64,000 nt of DNA from Jeotgalibacillus malaysiensis (GTDB taxonomy: Bacteria > Bacillota > Bacilli > Bacillales > Jeotgalibacillaceae), in assembly GCA_000818095.1 (NCBI GenBank), contig CP009416.1, positions 259,501 to 323,500 on the forward strand, in the 5' to 3' direction. Both the position numbers and the translations under genes were made by a program. Below are positions 25,899 through 34,702 of the stretch, piece by piece. Position 1 is the first letter of the stretch, and the number at the start of each line of letters is the position of its first letter. The notes beneath the pieces are model-generated. The model had not been told where the DNA came from. It saw only the letters and a program-made list of their open reading frames with translations, and ran no database searches.

Positions 25899-25932
25899 CA
25901 GACCTGGCCTTGTTGGTCAGGTTTGTTTTTTG
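25899..25932 (+). terminator. Rho-independent terminator
   Basis: AGACCTGGCC / GGTCAGGTTT imperfect stem with TTGT loop and TTTGTTTTTT tail after the AraC-type gene. Confidence 0.8.
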
Positions 25933-26012
25933 GGAAAGTGTAGAAATTTGGCAGGGATTTGAGGTGGGGAGTAGAAGGTTATAAGAATGAAGTATTTGAA
26001 AGGGGTGACAAC

Positions 26013-26867
26013 ATGAAGATTATCGATACGGCGTCTCTTTTTGTCCGTGACTATGAACCGACGATTGCCTATCTGGATAACTTTTATGCACGTCATGCAG
26101 ATGAGTATGCGCACTATTTTGAACGGCATTGTCTGAATTCTGAAGAGAAAAAGAAAAAAGCAATACATAAGCACCCTGAGAAGTTGCAAGACATTCTGCC
26201 GATGCGCGATCTGTTTTTTGAAGAGATTCCCCGGATCACACGTGCTTATGAAGAAATGTTTCCGGTGACTTTTACAAAAGATGTCCACTTGTTTGTGGGT
26301 CTTTACGTGAGCAATGCTTTTACATATAGACAGTGCAATCCGGAAGTGGGATTTTGCCTGGAGAAGCTTCCTTATAATCGAAAACATATCCAGCTCATTA
26401 CTGCCCATGAGTTCGGTCATGCCACGCACCACATTTACAACGATGCGCATGAAACAGACTGGGAAAAGGTTGACTGGCTAAGTCCACTTACCTGGCTTTT
26501 ACAGGAAGGGATCGCGACATACCTTTCGATGCAGCTGGTTGAAGCTGATTTTGATGAGTATTTTGCTTATGAAGAGGATAAGGAATGGATTCAATTTGTA
26601 TTGGAAAATGAAGTTCAGATCGCGAAGCGGCTGTTTGATGATATAAAAAGCGGTATGGATCCTGGCCGGCTGATGAAAGAATGGTTTTCGATTAATGGCG
26701 GCAGTTATTTTAACTATACACGCCTTGCTTATTACATAGGATATAAGATTGTAGAGCGACTGGCAGAGCAATATAGCATGGAAGAGGTTTTTACGCTTTG
26801 GGTGACGGATGGATTTCAGGAAGAGATGCTGGATGGGCTTTCGGAGTTGGCTAAGTCTGTTGATTGA
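26013..26867 (+). CDS. Predicted zinc-dependent peptidase (gluzincin-type HEFGH)
   Basis: 284 residues. AHEFGHATHH places the zinc ligands at H132 and H136 and the catalytic Glu at E133. LQEGIATYLS supplies a downstream Glu at E165, the gluzincin arrangement seen in DUF2268-like predicted Zn proteases. No signal peptide is visible, so it acts in the cytoplasm or is released by other means. GGGGTGAC precedes ATG 26013. 18 bases upstream of a Zn-phospholipase C-like gene, probably co-transcribed. Confidence 0.7.
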   Translation: MKIIDTASLFVRDYEPTIAYLDNFYARHADEYAHYFERHCLNSEEKKKKAIHKHPEKLQDILPMRDLFFEEIPRITRAYEEMFPVTFTKDVHLFVGLYVSNAFTYRQCNPEVGFCLEKLPYNRKHIQLITAHEFGHATHHIYNDAHETDWEKVDWLSPLTWLLQEGIATYLSMQLVEADFDEYFAYEEDKEWIQFVLENEVQIAKRLFDDIKSGMDPGRLMKEWFSINGGSYFNYTRLAYYIGYKIVERLAEQYSMEEVFTLWVTDGFQEEMLDGLSELAKSVD

Positions 26868-26885
26868 ATGGAAGGAGGTACACAC

Positions 26886-27503
26886 ATGGGTTCTAGAATC
26901 ATGCACTTAGTGATCGCAAATAGAATCGCTGAAGAGCTGTCGATTATGGATAAGGATTCCTTCCTGTTAGGTGGAGTCGCACCAGACGCAGTTTCACCCA
27001 AAGATATCTCCCATTTCTATAAAGGGAGTGAAGCGGACTATTCCAGAGCGATTGACTATAAGGGCTTTCTGAAGAAGTACCACTCAGAAAAAGATAAGCC
27101 TTTTATACAAGGGTACTACACCCACCTGCTGGCAGATGATATCTGGTTAACAGGATTCTATCTGCCGTGGCTAAGAAACAGAATGCAGGCAGATCAGGAT
27201 ATATTCAGCCGCTATCATCAGGATTTCAGATTGCTAAATGCCAAGCTGTTGGAGCATTATGGGTGTACTCAGAGCTTGAGGAAGATCTTAGAAAAAACCG
27301 GTAGAGTAACAGATATTGAGGAAGTGACAGCGAAAGAAGTGGTTGGTTTTATCCCATACGTCATTGGGGATATGCAGTACGAACAAAGTGATGTTGATCA
27401 ACCACTGTCAGTTTTTACATTAGAACAGATCGTTGGGTATGTGGAGACGTCGGTTGAACGGGGTGTGGCCTGCCTCCGTGAACTGAATGATTTAAGAGTG
27501 TGA
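26886..27503 (+). CDS. Zinc-dependent phospholipase C-like hydrolase
   Basis: 205 residues with the Zn_dep_PLPC pattern: N-terminal MGSRIMHLVIANRIAEEL (conserved H), GGVAPDA, YYTHLLADDIW (H and D ligands) and helical C-terminus. Such bacterial proteins have a phospholipase C/S1-P1-like fold, but most are of unknown substrate. There is no signal peptide. ATG 26886 follows GGAGGT; an ATG at 26868 lies before that site. Confidence 0.75.
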   Translation: MGSRIMHLVIANRIAEELSIMDKDSFLLGGVAPDAVSPKDISHFYKGSEADYSRAIDYKGFLKKYHSEKDKPFIQGYYTHLLADDIWLTGFYLPWLRNRMQADQDIFSRYHQDFRLLNAKLLEHYGCTQSLRKILEKTGRVTDIEEVTAKEVVGFIPYVIGDMQYEQSDVDQPLSVFTLEQIVGYVETSVERGVACLRELNDLRV

Positions 27504-27525
27504 GTTGTAAAGGAGTAGATTAGTC

Positions 27526-27960
27526 ATGCATCCGAGAGCAAATACATTAGGGATCGTTATAAGAGGGGACTCTATTCTTTTAGAGGAGCAGAAAGGAAAG
27601 CATTCAAAGGGAGATGGATACTTCTATCGTCCAATTGGCGGTACGATTGAATTCGGTGAGTGGTCAGAAGAGACCCTTGCGAGAGAATTTCGAGAGGAAA
27701 TAGGCGTTGAGATCATCGTTAAAAGTTATATGATTTGTATAGAAAACATTTACGAAATAGGTCAGCGCAAAGGCCATGAAATTACGCAACTGTATATGGT
27801 AGATTTGCAAAGTAAGGATTTATATCAAAAAGAAAAATTCACAGTTACTGAAGGGGATAAAATCACCTGTGCAAAGTGGATTTCGTTAGAAGATGTTTAC
27901 TCGGGTGAGAAGGTGGTTTATCCGGATGGATTGGCGGAAGTGCTTAAGCGAGAGGTTTAA
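27526..27960 (+). CDS. Nudix hydrolase
   Basis: 144 residues. Full Nudix box G-x5-E-x7-REFREEIGV at about residues 39-61. The fold hydrolyses nucleoside diphosphate derivatives; the substrate is not predictable. AGGAG lies 11 bases before the ATG, 22 bases downstream of the Zn-PLC-like gene. A frameshifted P-loop gene follows 57 bases later. Confidence 0.85.
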   Translation: MHPRANTLGIVIRGDSILLEEQKGKHSKGDGYFYRPIGGTIEFGEWSEETLAREFREEIGVEIIVKSYMICIENIYEIGQRKGHEITQLYMVDLQSKDLYQKEKFTVTEGDKITCAKWISLEDVYSGEKVVYPDGLAEVLKREV

Positions 27961-28017
27961 CGTTGTAAGATCCTCATCAACTTATGTGCTTAAGTAAAAA
28001 CAAAGCAGGTGAAGCTC

Positions 28018-28547
28018 ATGCCAAGAATATATATCATCTCAGGCCCAGCTGGCGTCGGGAAGTCCACAACTGCAAGAAGGTTAGCAGAGTCATTTTCACA
28101 AAGCGCTTACATTGAAGGTGATGTCATCAATCATATGATCGTTGGGGGTATTTACCGCCATGGGAAAGTGAAGCATCGCTTGCATTAGTCTGGAAAAATA
28201 TCGCGGATCTGAGTATTAATTTTATTCAGGCAGATAAAGATATCGTAATTGATTATGTGGCTTTTCCAGATGAAGTCGAGCTGTTTTCACAGAGGGTGCG
28301 CGCTAAGTACCCACAAGTTGAAATTGTGTACGTTGTTTTATGGGTGAGTCCTGATGAATTGCTGAAAAGGGATACCCGGAGGATTAAAGAACATCAAATG
28401 GGTGAAAGATGTCTGGAGTTAGTAAAGGAGTTTGAAGCTAGTGGTGTGGATCATCGCTTTTTATATGACACAACACAAATAGGTCCAACTCAAATTGAGA
28501 AAATCATCAATGAGGTAAAAAGAAATCCTGCATTCACTTACCTTTAA
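28018..28547 (+). pseudogene. P-loop kinase-like ATPase, one-base frameshift in a G run
   Basis: The first frame starts at ATG 28018 after AAGCAGGTGAA and reads a Walker A GPAGVGKST, then ends at 28185. At the G5 run 28144-28148 a one-base shift leads into the frame YLPPWESEASLALVWKNI that continues to TAA 28547. The join NHMIVGG-YLPPWES matches the usual sequence of this AAA/zeta-toxin-like small kinase family (phosphotransferase or chloramphenicol phosphotransferase-like), about 176 residues. A sixth G would restore it. Confidence 0.75.
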
Positions 28548-28567
28548 AGTTAGAAAGGATGAGAAAA

Positions 28568-28921
28568 ATGACCAAGCACAAAATCTACACGATGAGCTTC
28601 GCAAGTGTCTACCCGCACTACATTAACAAAGCAGAGCGGAAAGGACGCACGAAAGCTGAGGTGGATGAAATCATTCGCTGGCACACCGGGTACAGCCAAA
28701 AAGATCTTGAGGCACTGATTGAAAAAAAGACTGATTTCGAAACTTTTTTTGAAGAAGCACCTGAGCTGAATGCTTCTCGCAAGCTGATTAAGGGTGTCAT
28801 TTGCGGTGTGCGGGTTGAAGATATTGAAGAGCCGATTATGCAGGAGATCCGTTATCTGGATAAAATGATTGATGAACTGGCAAAGGGGAAGAAGATGGAG
28901 AAAATTTTAAGGAGTTCGTGA
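28568..28921 (+). CDS. DUF2200 family protein
   Basis: 117 residues. The start [30 protein letters not shown] and [15 protein letters not shown] segment are characteristic of DUF2200, a family of unknown function found in many bacteria. ATG 28568 is 8 bases from AAAGGA; the earlier ATG 28559 lies within that spacing. 21 bases after the broken P-loop gene. Confidence 0.85.
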   Translation: MTKHKIYTMSFASVYPHYINKAERKGRTKAEVDEIIRWHTGYSQKDLEALIEKKTDFETFFEEAPELNASRKLIKGVICGVRVEDIEEPIMQEIRYLDKMIDELAKGKKMEKILRSS

Positions 28922-28939
28922 TTTGTTTAGGAGGATTTG

Positions 28940-29305
28940 ATGAAAAAGAAAGTCATTGTTTTTACGGTTTTAAGTATAGCGGCTGCCATTCTGATCGCTG
29001 TTGTGATTGATCGTCAAACACCAACAGGATCAGATTTTGCAGCGTGGATGGAGAATACATATGCAGTAGAATGTCAGAATGAAAGCTGTGGGGTATTTGA
29101 AATAGAGACTGAGAGTGGTGAAACAGTCGTACTGCAGACAGCGAGCGGCACTTATTCGCCGGGTCCGTTTGTACTGGATGTCAACAGAGTTTACCTGAGC
29201 TTTGATGATTATGCCTATCGTTTGGAGATTCATGTAAAAGGATTTATGGACCAATTCAGTTTGGAAAAAGAAGTACTGCGTAACATTGAGAAGAATGAAT
29301 CCTAA
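28940..29305 (+). CDS. Secreted or membrane-anchored hypothetical protein
   Basis: 121 residues. An N-terminal hydrophobic helix (VIVFTVLSIAAAILIAVVI) without lipobox is followed by a small external domain with two Cys in ECQNESCG that could form a disulfide. Function unknown. TAGGAGGA is 5 bases before ATG 28940 (a TTG precedes it). Confidence 0.6.
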   Translation: MKKKVIVFTVLSIAAAILIAVVIDRQTPTGSDFAAWMENTYAVECQNESCGVFEIETESGETVVLQTASGTYSPGPFVLDVNRVYLSFDDYAYRLEIHVKGFMDQFSLEKEVLRNIEKNES

Positions 29306-29329
29306 GCCTTTGAAAGGGGTGACCTGACA

Positions 29330-29440
29330 ATGAACTTGAAATTCGGTAACCGCCTGGTGCAGACATTCTGATAGCTGATTGTGCCAGGCTATGAAGGAAG
29401 CTATCTGAATTGCTGCACCATTTTCATTTAATAACGAAAT
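29330..29440 (+). promoter_or_regulatory. Possible leader peptide with alternative hairpins upstream of methyltransferase
   Basis: A 13-codon frame (ATG 29330, TGA 29369-29371, reading MNLKFGNRLVQTF) has an excellent GAAAGGGGTGA site. Inside it, GCCTGGTGCAG (29352-29362) can pair either with TGTGCCAGGC (29380-29389) or with TGCTGCACCA (29411-29420), mutually exclusive folds. A further TTTCATTT/AAATGAAA stem ends at the methyltransferase ribosome site. This is the layout of a translational attenuator, though it could also be the relic of a lost gene. Confidence 0.4.
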
Positions 29441-29455
29441 GAAAAAGGAGCGGTA

Positions 29456-30208
29456 ATGATGAAAAGATATATTGAAAAGTGGTTGAGTGAAGAAAAAGAA
29501 AGTTTCTCAGGATGGGATTTCTCCAGGTTGAATGGACGTACAAGGGAAGAAGATACTCCCTGGGATTACAAGAAAATCGTGTTGGATGCCTTGCAGGAAG
29601 ACATGCATTTGCTTGATATGGGAACAGGCGGAGGAGAGTTTTTGCTGACGCTTGGCCATCCTTATGAAAAGACTGCTGTTACAGAGGGCTGGGAGCCGAA
29701 TGTAGAGCTGTGTAGAGAGAAGCTTGGGCCGCTTGGCATTCGGGTGGAGCAGGTTCTTGATGATACGAAGCTGCCATTTGAGGATGGCGCATTTGATCTG
29801 ATCATAAACCGGCATGAGGCTTATGATGTGAGTGAAGTTAAAAGAATTCTAAAGCCTGACGGACTGTTTATTACTCAGCAGGTAGGCGGTCGGAATAACG
29901 ATTGGCTGTCATCATTTCTGATACCAGGACATCGAACTGAATATGATGAGTTTTGTCTTGTGAATGAAGCCGAGAAGTTTCGGACAGCAGGCTTTAACCT
30001 GTTGGATCAGCAGGAAGCTTTTCCGAAGATGCGCTTCTATGATGTAGGGGCAATCGTCTACTATGCCAAAGTTATCGAATGGGAATTTCCCGGATTTTCA
30101 GTAGAGAAGCAGCTGGAGCGTTTAGTTGAGCTGCAGAAGACTGTTGAAAAGACAGGTTATGTGGAATCCCTTGAGCACCGGTTTTTGATTATCGCAAAGA
30201 ATAGATAG
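29456..30208 (+). CDS. Class I SAM-dependent methyltransferase
   Basis: 250 residues. Motif I LLDMGTGGGEFLLTLG at about 57-72, motif II-like acidic position at TEGWEPN, and motif IV region FDLIINRHEAYD (about 115-126). It has a helical C-terminal lid. The substrate is unknown. AAAAGGAG precedes tandem ATG codons. A possible leader/attenuator lies upstream and a terminator 5 bases downstream, so it is a single-gene unit. Confidence 0.85.
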   Translation: MMKRYIEKWLSEEKESFSGWDFSRLNGRTREEDTPWDYKKIVLDALQEDMHLLDMGTGGGEFLLTLGHPYEKTAVTEGWEPNVELCREKLGPLGIRVEQVLDDTKLPFEDGAFDLIINRHEAYDVSEVKRILKPDGLFITQQVGGRNNDWLSSFLIPGHRTEYDEFCLVNEAEKFRTAGFNLLDQQEAFPKMRFYDVGAIVYYAKVIEWEFPGFSVEKQLERLVELQKTVEKTGYVESLEHRFLIIAKNR

Positions 30209-30213
30209 TTCGA

Positions 30214-30242
30214 GGACCTCCTGCTGTTGGCGGGAGGTTTTG
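30214..30242 (+). terminator. Terminator hairpin
   Basis: GACCTCCTG / CGGGAGGTTTT around a short loop, following the methyltransferase gene; a modest stem with one mismatch. Confidence 0.6.
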
Positions 30243-30267
30243 ATCAGAAAAAACAGTCTGTTTGACA

Positions 30268-30759
30268 TTAATCTAAGTCACTTTTAAAAAATGGTTTCAC
30301 ACGAATTTCTTTTAGAAAGCCTTTCATGCTCATTGGGAAAAGTTCTATTATATAAGATTCCGGTTTAAGCATTTCTACTGAAAGCTGGTGATCAAGTGTC
30401 TGATCCAGGTGGTTGGGATACCAGGTTTGAGACAGGTTTCTGGACTTCAAATTTGTTAGGAAATAAATAAGTCTAGCATACATATTTGGAAAATCGGCCT
30501 TTAATGAATTTTTGTTTGTTATCAGCATTTTGATATAACGATTAAAATCATCATTTTTGTATTCAATCATCATACAGCCTGAATGCCAGTTACCTACTTG
30601 GATTACGAATGCTGCAAAAGCATATCGTCTGGCTTCTTCAGAAGGATGATTAAAATATTCATAGTAAGATAAATATGGGAAGTCTTGTCCTGTATCAAAA
30701 TATCCAATTTCAATACCTTCAAGCCCGTCTTTTACACTTTGAATCATTTTTTCGCACAT
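30268..30759 (-). CDS. Hypothetical protein
   Basis: 163 residues, unrecognised. Soluble, aromatic-rich (SYYEYFNHPSEEARRYAFAAF), helical. AT content and amino-acid usage (many Asn, Lys, Tyr) are higher than in the neighbours. No good ribosome site is obvious near ATG 30759, so the start may lie further in. Confidence 0.5.
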   Translation of the reverse strand: MCEKMIQSVKDGLEGIEIGYFDTGQDFPYLSYYEYFNHPSEEARRYAFAAFVIQVGNWHSGCMMIEYKNDDFNRYIKMLITNKNSLKADFPNMYARLIYFLTNLKSRNLSQTWYPNHLDQTLDHQLSVEMLKPESYIIELFPMSMKGFLKEIRVKPFFKSDLD

Positions 30760-30814
30760 TATAATAGTCCCTTCCCATCTTTATTTGTCTGCAGTTAGAT
30801 TAAATGAGTATTGA

Positions 30815-31021
30815 TTAAAACCTCCGCGCTATCATCCCAATCACCGAACCAATGATCATCAGTACTCCTGCAATCACCAAAATAATGCAGCCGAGCGCAA
30901 TTGAATAAGCGACTCCTTCAGACCATGCAATTGCTGCTACTCCGCCACTTACAATAAAGAGTATAGGCACGATCGTAAGAATCAGTCCTGCATACAGCAG
31001 CGTTTTACTTCCGTTTCGCAT
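30815..31021 (-). CDS. Small two-TM membrane protein
   Basis: 68 residues, unrecognised, with two long helices (about 7-30 and 40-62) and a short loop. ATG 31021 is preferred: AAGGGA is 10 bases upstream. An in-frame ATG at 31039 overlaps the DUF402 stop as ATGA but has no ribosome site. Confidence 0.5.
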   Translation of the reverse strand: MRNGSKTLLYAGLILTIVPILFIVSGGVAAIAWSEGVAYSIALGCIILVIAGVLMIIGSVIGMIARRF

Positions 31022-31035
31022 CACAAACATTCCCT

Positions 31036-31578
31036 TCATCTAAACGTTTTTTCAAGCTTCTTTTTATGATGATAAGATAATCGAATCGGCTCAAAACGTT
31101 CCTGCTCGATCAAAACCTTCAACGTCTCAGCTTCCTTCCAAGCAAGGTCATACAACTGCTGATCAATCACGTTATTTTTAAGTGCTTCATCAAGCTCATC
31201 GGCATCTTTTACAATTAGCTCACCACCGGGTAAAAGAATCAGGTCCAAGAATAAATCATCCATCCAGGGACCAAGTTCATCTTTTCCATTGGCAAGACAA
31301 ATATCTATGTACCACTGGACCACATTGCCATCTGCATCGAACATGGTGGTCACCGAATGATTCGCGTCAGCTGGGAACTGTTGGAGCCATGTGTAGCCGT
31401 CATCAATAATACATATCTCTTTTTCTCCGTATGTAAAAGATGCTGGAGCTGTTACTTTCACTGCATGAATTAGAGTTAAGTCTCCTTTAAAGGTATCTGT
31501 ATCTTCAAATATACTGGCAGATTGTCGCGTAATAATTCGCTGCCAATCTGGTCGCTTTCCATATTTTCTTTTTAGCAT
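31036..31578 (-). CDS. DUF402 domain protein (FAU-1/YgaC-like)
   Basis: 180 residues. The C-terminal WYIDICLANGKDELGPWMDDLFLDLILLPGGE segment is the DUF402 core with conserved Asp/Glu residues; the N-terminus is basic (KRKYGKRPDWQRI). DUF402 proteins include RNA-binding RNase-like FAU-1 and nucleotide phosphatases; the role here is open. Followed closely by a small membrane protein gene. Confidence 0.8.
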   Translation of the reverse strand: MLKRKYGKRPDWQRIITRQSASIFEDTDTFKGDLTLIHAVKVTAPASFTYGEKEICIIDDGYTWLQQFPADANHSVTTMFDADGNVVQWYIDICLANGKDELGPWMDDLFLDLILLPGGELIVKDADELDEALKNNVIDQQLYDLAWKEAETLKVLIEQERFEPIRLSYHHKKKLEKTFR

Positions 31579-31698
31579 AGAATCCCCCTAGAGAAATATC
31601 TTTAACTTATTTTACCATAAAAATGGGAGGCGTTTACTTTGAAAATATATATTGATAAAGTGAAATAGACTTGAAAAGTAAGATGAGGTGTAGAATAA

Positions 31699-31899
31699 AT
31701 GACATTAAAATCAGCAGGAGCACTAACATTTATCACAGGGATTATTCTAATGATCACGGGTTTCGTCCGATCCTGGGGAAGTGAGGCAGATTTTGCTTTT
31801 TACATAGGTGGACTGTTATTTATTGTTGTTGGGGTCCTTTCAGAAATAATCAATGATCGTCTTAAAGAACTGGAGGAGAAAATTTATCATAACAGTTAA
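31699..31899 (+). CDS. Small two-TM membrane protein
   Basis: 66 residues: helices at about 5-24 and 31-50, then an amphipathic tail NDRLKELEEKIYH. AAGATGAGGTG lies about 8 bases before the ATG. The stop overlaps that of the convergent nucleotidyltransferase gene by four bases. Confidence 0.55.
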   Translation: MTLKSAGALTFITGIILMITGFVRSWGSEADFAFYIGGLLFIVVGVLSEIINDRLKELEEKIYHNS

Positions 31900-32513
31900 C
31901 GATGGTGATTGATTAAATGAACCCACGAATGACCCTCAGAAAATTGTAGAAGTAATGCTGCCTGGAGCCAGCAACGACTTGCAGGGGCCATTTCTGGCAG
32001 AACGTGAAATAAATCAGTGAGGTCCTTTTCCCTGATTCGTGAGCTCCCGCCTTTATACAATAGCTGTATTTCAGGCTTCAGATAGGGGATCCCTGATTCA
32101 GATTTAAGCCCTATATCGTTTACCGCCTTCCTGATTTGATCGTTCCGCTTATAAACCCACTGCAGATTCTCAGTATCCATGATCATAACCTGCAAAGCCC
32201 ACGAACCTGAACCTTTTTTCTTCACCCAGATGTTATCAATTTGAGAAGTTAAAGATTCTCCATATTTCCATGGAATGATTTCTCCTTTTATTGCCTTGAA
32301 CAACTCCCAACCATGCTGCAAATAATCTTGCAGCTTCAAGTGATCCTCTCGCAAAATGACAACATCAATATCACTATGCTCACGTGTCTGGCGCTCCAGA
32401 TACAAGTCCAGTGCCCAGCCGCCGGCAATCCACCACTGAACAGGTGCCCCGTGAAAAAGTGCTTGAACTTCACTGAGCGAAAGGGGGTTCCAGCAATCTA
32501 TATCAATACTCAT
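31896..32513 (-). CDS. Nucleotidyltransferase-fold protein (aminoglycoside/lincosamide adenylyltransferase-like)
   Basis: 205 residues. The Pol-beta-type NTase signature is present: IAGGWALDLYLERQTREHSDIDVVI (about 28-52), with the GG and the D-x-D metal ligands. LinA/AadA2-like enzymes of this shape adenylylate antibiotics, but chromosomal relatives often have unknown substrates, so resistance is not inferred. GAGGAGGG precedes ATG 32513 by 8 bases. Convergent with a small membrane protein gene. Confidence 0.75.
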   Translation of the reverse strand: MSIDIDCWNPLSLSEVQALFHGAPVQWWIAGGWALDLYLERQTREHSDIDVVILREDHLKLQDYLQHGWELFKAIKGEIIPWKYGESLTSQIDNIWVKKKGSGSWALQVMIMDTENLQWVYKRNDQIRKAVNDIGLKSESGIPYLKPEIQLLYKGGSSRIREKDLTDLFHVLPEMAPASRCWLQAALLLQFSEGHSWVHLINHHR

Positions 32514-32754
32514 TTCCGAATCCCTCCTCAGCTTTTTCTTTTTTCATAAGGAGCGATCTCTATATTCACACTTATCTCGTAATCCAATGAATCTCCTCCA
32601 ATATAGAATAGTTAAAAACATCGTATCACGAAGTCTATTCTTGTAATGAGAATTTTTAGAAAAAACCCAAAGTTTAGTAGTATCGAATTATCTGTTCAGG
32701 TACACTGAAATGAATAAGATCTTTACATATCTGAATATAAGGAGTGTCCCCGGT

Positions 32755-33213
32755 ATGCCTCAGGAGAACAAAATTGCTTCAATCCTGAAAATGATAGGTT
32801 ATATCATATTTGGCTTAACAGTCGTAGTTGCTTTCATTCAATTTCCGATGGTGAACCCTACCTTTCTTACGCTTGTATTAACTTTTTTCAGCGGATTTGT
32901 AACAGGCATGGTGTTCATTGCGCTAGGAGAGATTATTGATCTGCTTCAGTCGATTCATAACCGTCAGCTTGTCACAACTGAAGTTAAAGAAGTGCCTGTA
33001 GCTGAAGTAGAAGAAGACGCAATGAAAGTGGCTGATCATCGCGTAGGTGAATTTGAAAGAGCTGAGATTGTGGAGTTCTTTGAAAAGAAAGGTCAAACGG
33101 TAACGGAAATTAAGTCGATGGAGAAAGCAGATTATTACTTAGTGACAGTAGGTGGAGAGAAGCTTGTTGTTGAACTGGGTGGATTTCAGCCTGTCATACG
33201 TAAGAGATATTAG
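32755..33213 (+). CDS. Membrane protein with cytoplasmic C-terminal domain
   Basis: 152 residues. Two helices at about 12-32 and 38-60, then a Glu/Val-rich linker (TTEVKEVPVAEVEEDAM) and a ~60-residue soluble domain. ATG 32755 is 7 bases from AAGGAGTG; the open frame to 32710 upstream has none. The first of a run of small membrane-associated genes through 37745. Confidence 0.6.
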   Translation: MPQENKIASILKMIGYIIFGLTVVVAFIQFPMVNPTFLTLVLTFFSGFVTGMVFIALGEIIDLLQSIHNRQLVTTEVKEVPVAEVEEDAMKVADHRVGEFERAEIVEFFEKKGQTVTEIKSMEKADYYLVTVGGEKLVVELGGFQPVIRKRY

Positions 33214-33215
33214 GC

Positions 33216-33482
33216 ATGATCTTTTATTATCTGTTCTTACTATTTGTCATTACAGCTGTCGGGCAGTTAATCGCAGACTTCTTACTGAAGAAGCTGATAA
33301 AAAATGAAGCTTTTACTGACCTCATTGCCTTCCTGTTATCAGCACTCATCGCCTATTCACTGAGCTTTGCGCACAATAGCGATACGGCGTTATTTCTCGA
33401 AATCTTTTCACTGGCTTATGTTGCAGCATTTATCACTACAGGTATAAAACTGATCATACGCAAAAGAAAGTTACATACATAA
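33216..33482 (+). CDS. Membrane protein, three TM segments
   Basis: 88 residues, unrecognised. Two bases after the preceding stop, so translationally coupled. Hydrophobic segments at about 2-18, 32-50 and 56-79 and a basic end (RKRKLHT). Confidence 0.6.
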   Translation: MIFYYLFLLFVITAVGQLIADFLLKKLIKNEAFTDLIAFLLSALIAYSLSFAHNSDTALFLEIFSLAYVAAFITTGIKLIIRKRKLHT

Positions 33483-33494
33483 AGGAGCCTGAAT

Positions 33495-33995
33495 ATGTAC
33501 ACCGTTGACGATTATATCAGCACAATAAGAAAGAATTTGGAGAAACAGAATGACCAGGTGACAGCAAACCTCCAGGCGCTTTTCAAAAGAACGTTTGCGG
33601 ACGAAATTGATCTGCTGGATTTTATGGCTTTTATTGAGCCAACCAGATTTGAATGTGGGATCAGCGTGTTTTCAATGGACCGCTATGCGAATGAGGTGCT
33701 GAGTTGTTCAGCCAGTGCAGCACATTTTTACGGAAGTCAGGAAGTCCTTAAGGATACTGAGTATTTTCATCTGCCTGACAGCAGAAGAGATGAGTTTGAT
33801 CAATTTTACATGGAGAATGAGGAAGTTATTATGCCGCTGGAGCTAAAAGTATTGACTGACTGGTTTCAGGACAATTGGGAAAGAGCAGATGGACGATCAT
33901 TGTCGCTGCCTTCATATTTTGGCTTGCATGATGGGTATTCGTCATATGACCTAAAGCAGGAGCGTTGGATTGATGATGAACAGAAGTGGCGGTAA
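33495..33995 (+). CDS. Hypothetical soluble protein
   Basis: 166 residues, unrecognised. Acidic, with aromatic residues concentrated in the second half (YFGLHDGYSSYDLKQERWIDDEQKW). AAAGGAG precedes the ATG. It resembles small SMI1/immunity-type proteins in composition only. Confidence 0.55.
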   Translation: MYTVDDYISTIRKNLEKQNDQVTANLQALFKRTFADEIDLLDFMAFIEPTRFECGISVFSMDRYANEVLSCSASAAHFYGSQEVLKDTEYFHLPDSRRDEFDQFYMENEEVIMPLELKVLTDWFQDNWERADGRSLSLPSYFGLHDGYSSYDLKQERWIDDEQKWR

Positions 33996-34015
33996 AGGAT
34001 CAGGAGGTCATTTAC

Positions 34016-34336
34016 ATGGCTGAAGTAATTGTAAATCTGGTATTAATGATCCCGTTTCTCATTATGGGGGTGATGTTTTCAAAAGGAAGAGGCGCATCAT
34101 TCATCGCAGGATATAATACACTGCCTGAAAGTGAAAAAGCGAAATATGATGAAGTGGCCTTGTGTCAGTTTATGGGGAAGATCATGTATGGTGTAAGCTT
34201 TAGTTTGTTTCTATTTGCATTAAGTGCTGCCATCAACCTCGAGTTCTTATTTTGGAGCGGGCTGATTCTGATCTTTGTGCTGGTTATTTTTGCGATTGTG
34301 TATGCAAATACGGGTGATCGTTTTAAAAAAGTTTGA
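34016..34336 (+). CDS. DUF3784 family membrane protein
   Basis: 106 residues. FSKGRGASFIAGYNTLPESEKAKYDEVALCQFMG is the DUF3784 signature, following one N-terminal helix and followed by two more. Unknown function, common in Firmicutes. ATG 34016 follows AGGAGGTC. Confidence 0.85.
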   Translation: MAEVIVNLVLMIPFLIMGVMFSKGRGASFIAGYNTLPESEKAKYDEVALCQFMGKIMYGVSFSLFLFALSAAINLEFLFWSGLILIFVLVIFAIVYANTGDRFKKV

Positions 34337-34360
34337 GGATTTTATTTCGGAGGAGGAGGC

Positions 34361-34678
34361 ATGGAACAAACTAGACAGATCCTCAGTAAAATACTGTTAT
34401 CAATAGGATATTTGATTGTACTACTATTTATATTCGAATTCTACGGAGAGTTTTCTGCACATGCTGAAGGTATATTTTACACACTGGGTATCCCATGGAG
34501 ATACGCTGCTCTTACTGCGTTCATTTCATTTATCCTTTCTTACAAACTTGCAGATAAAATGACGAAGCCTATGAAATATGGATTAATTGCTTTCTTTGGA
34601 GGCATCGGGTTGTTTATAGCTTTTTATATTGTGGTGCTGATTGGAATGAGTGGAGTTTTATCAAATCTATTTGGCTAA
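34361..34678 (+). CDS. Membrane protein, three TM segments
   Basis: 105 residues, unrecognised. Helices at about 12-28, 43-62 and 72-95. GGAGGAGG immediately precedes the ATG. 24 bases after the DUF3784 gene and 24 before the VanZ gene. Confidence 0.55.
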   Translation: MEQTRQILSKILLSIGYLIVLLFIFEFYGEFSAHAEGIFYTLGIPWRYAALTAFISFILSYKLADKMTKPMKYGLIAFFGGIGLFIAFYIVVLIGMSGVLSNLFG

Positions 34679-34702
34679 AATATTTGGAAGTGGAGTTATA
34701 CC

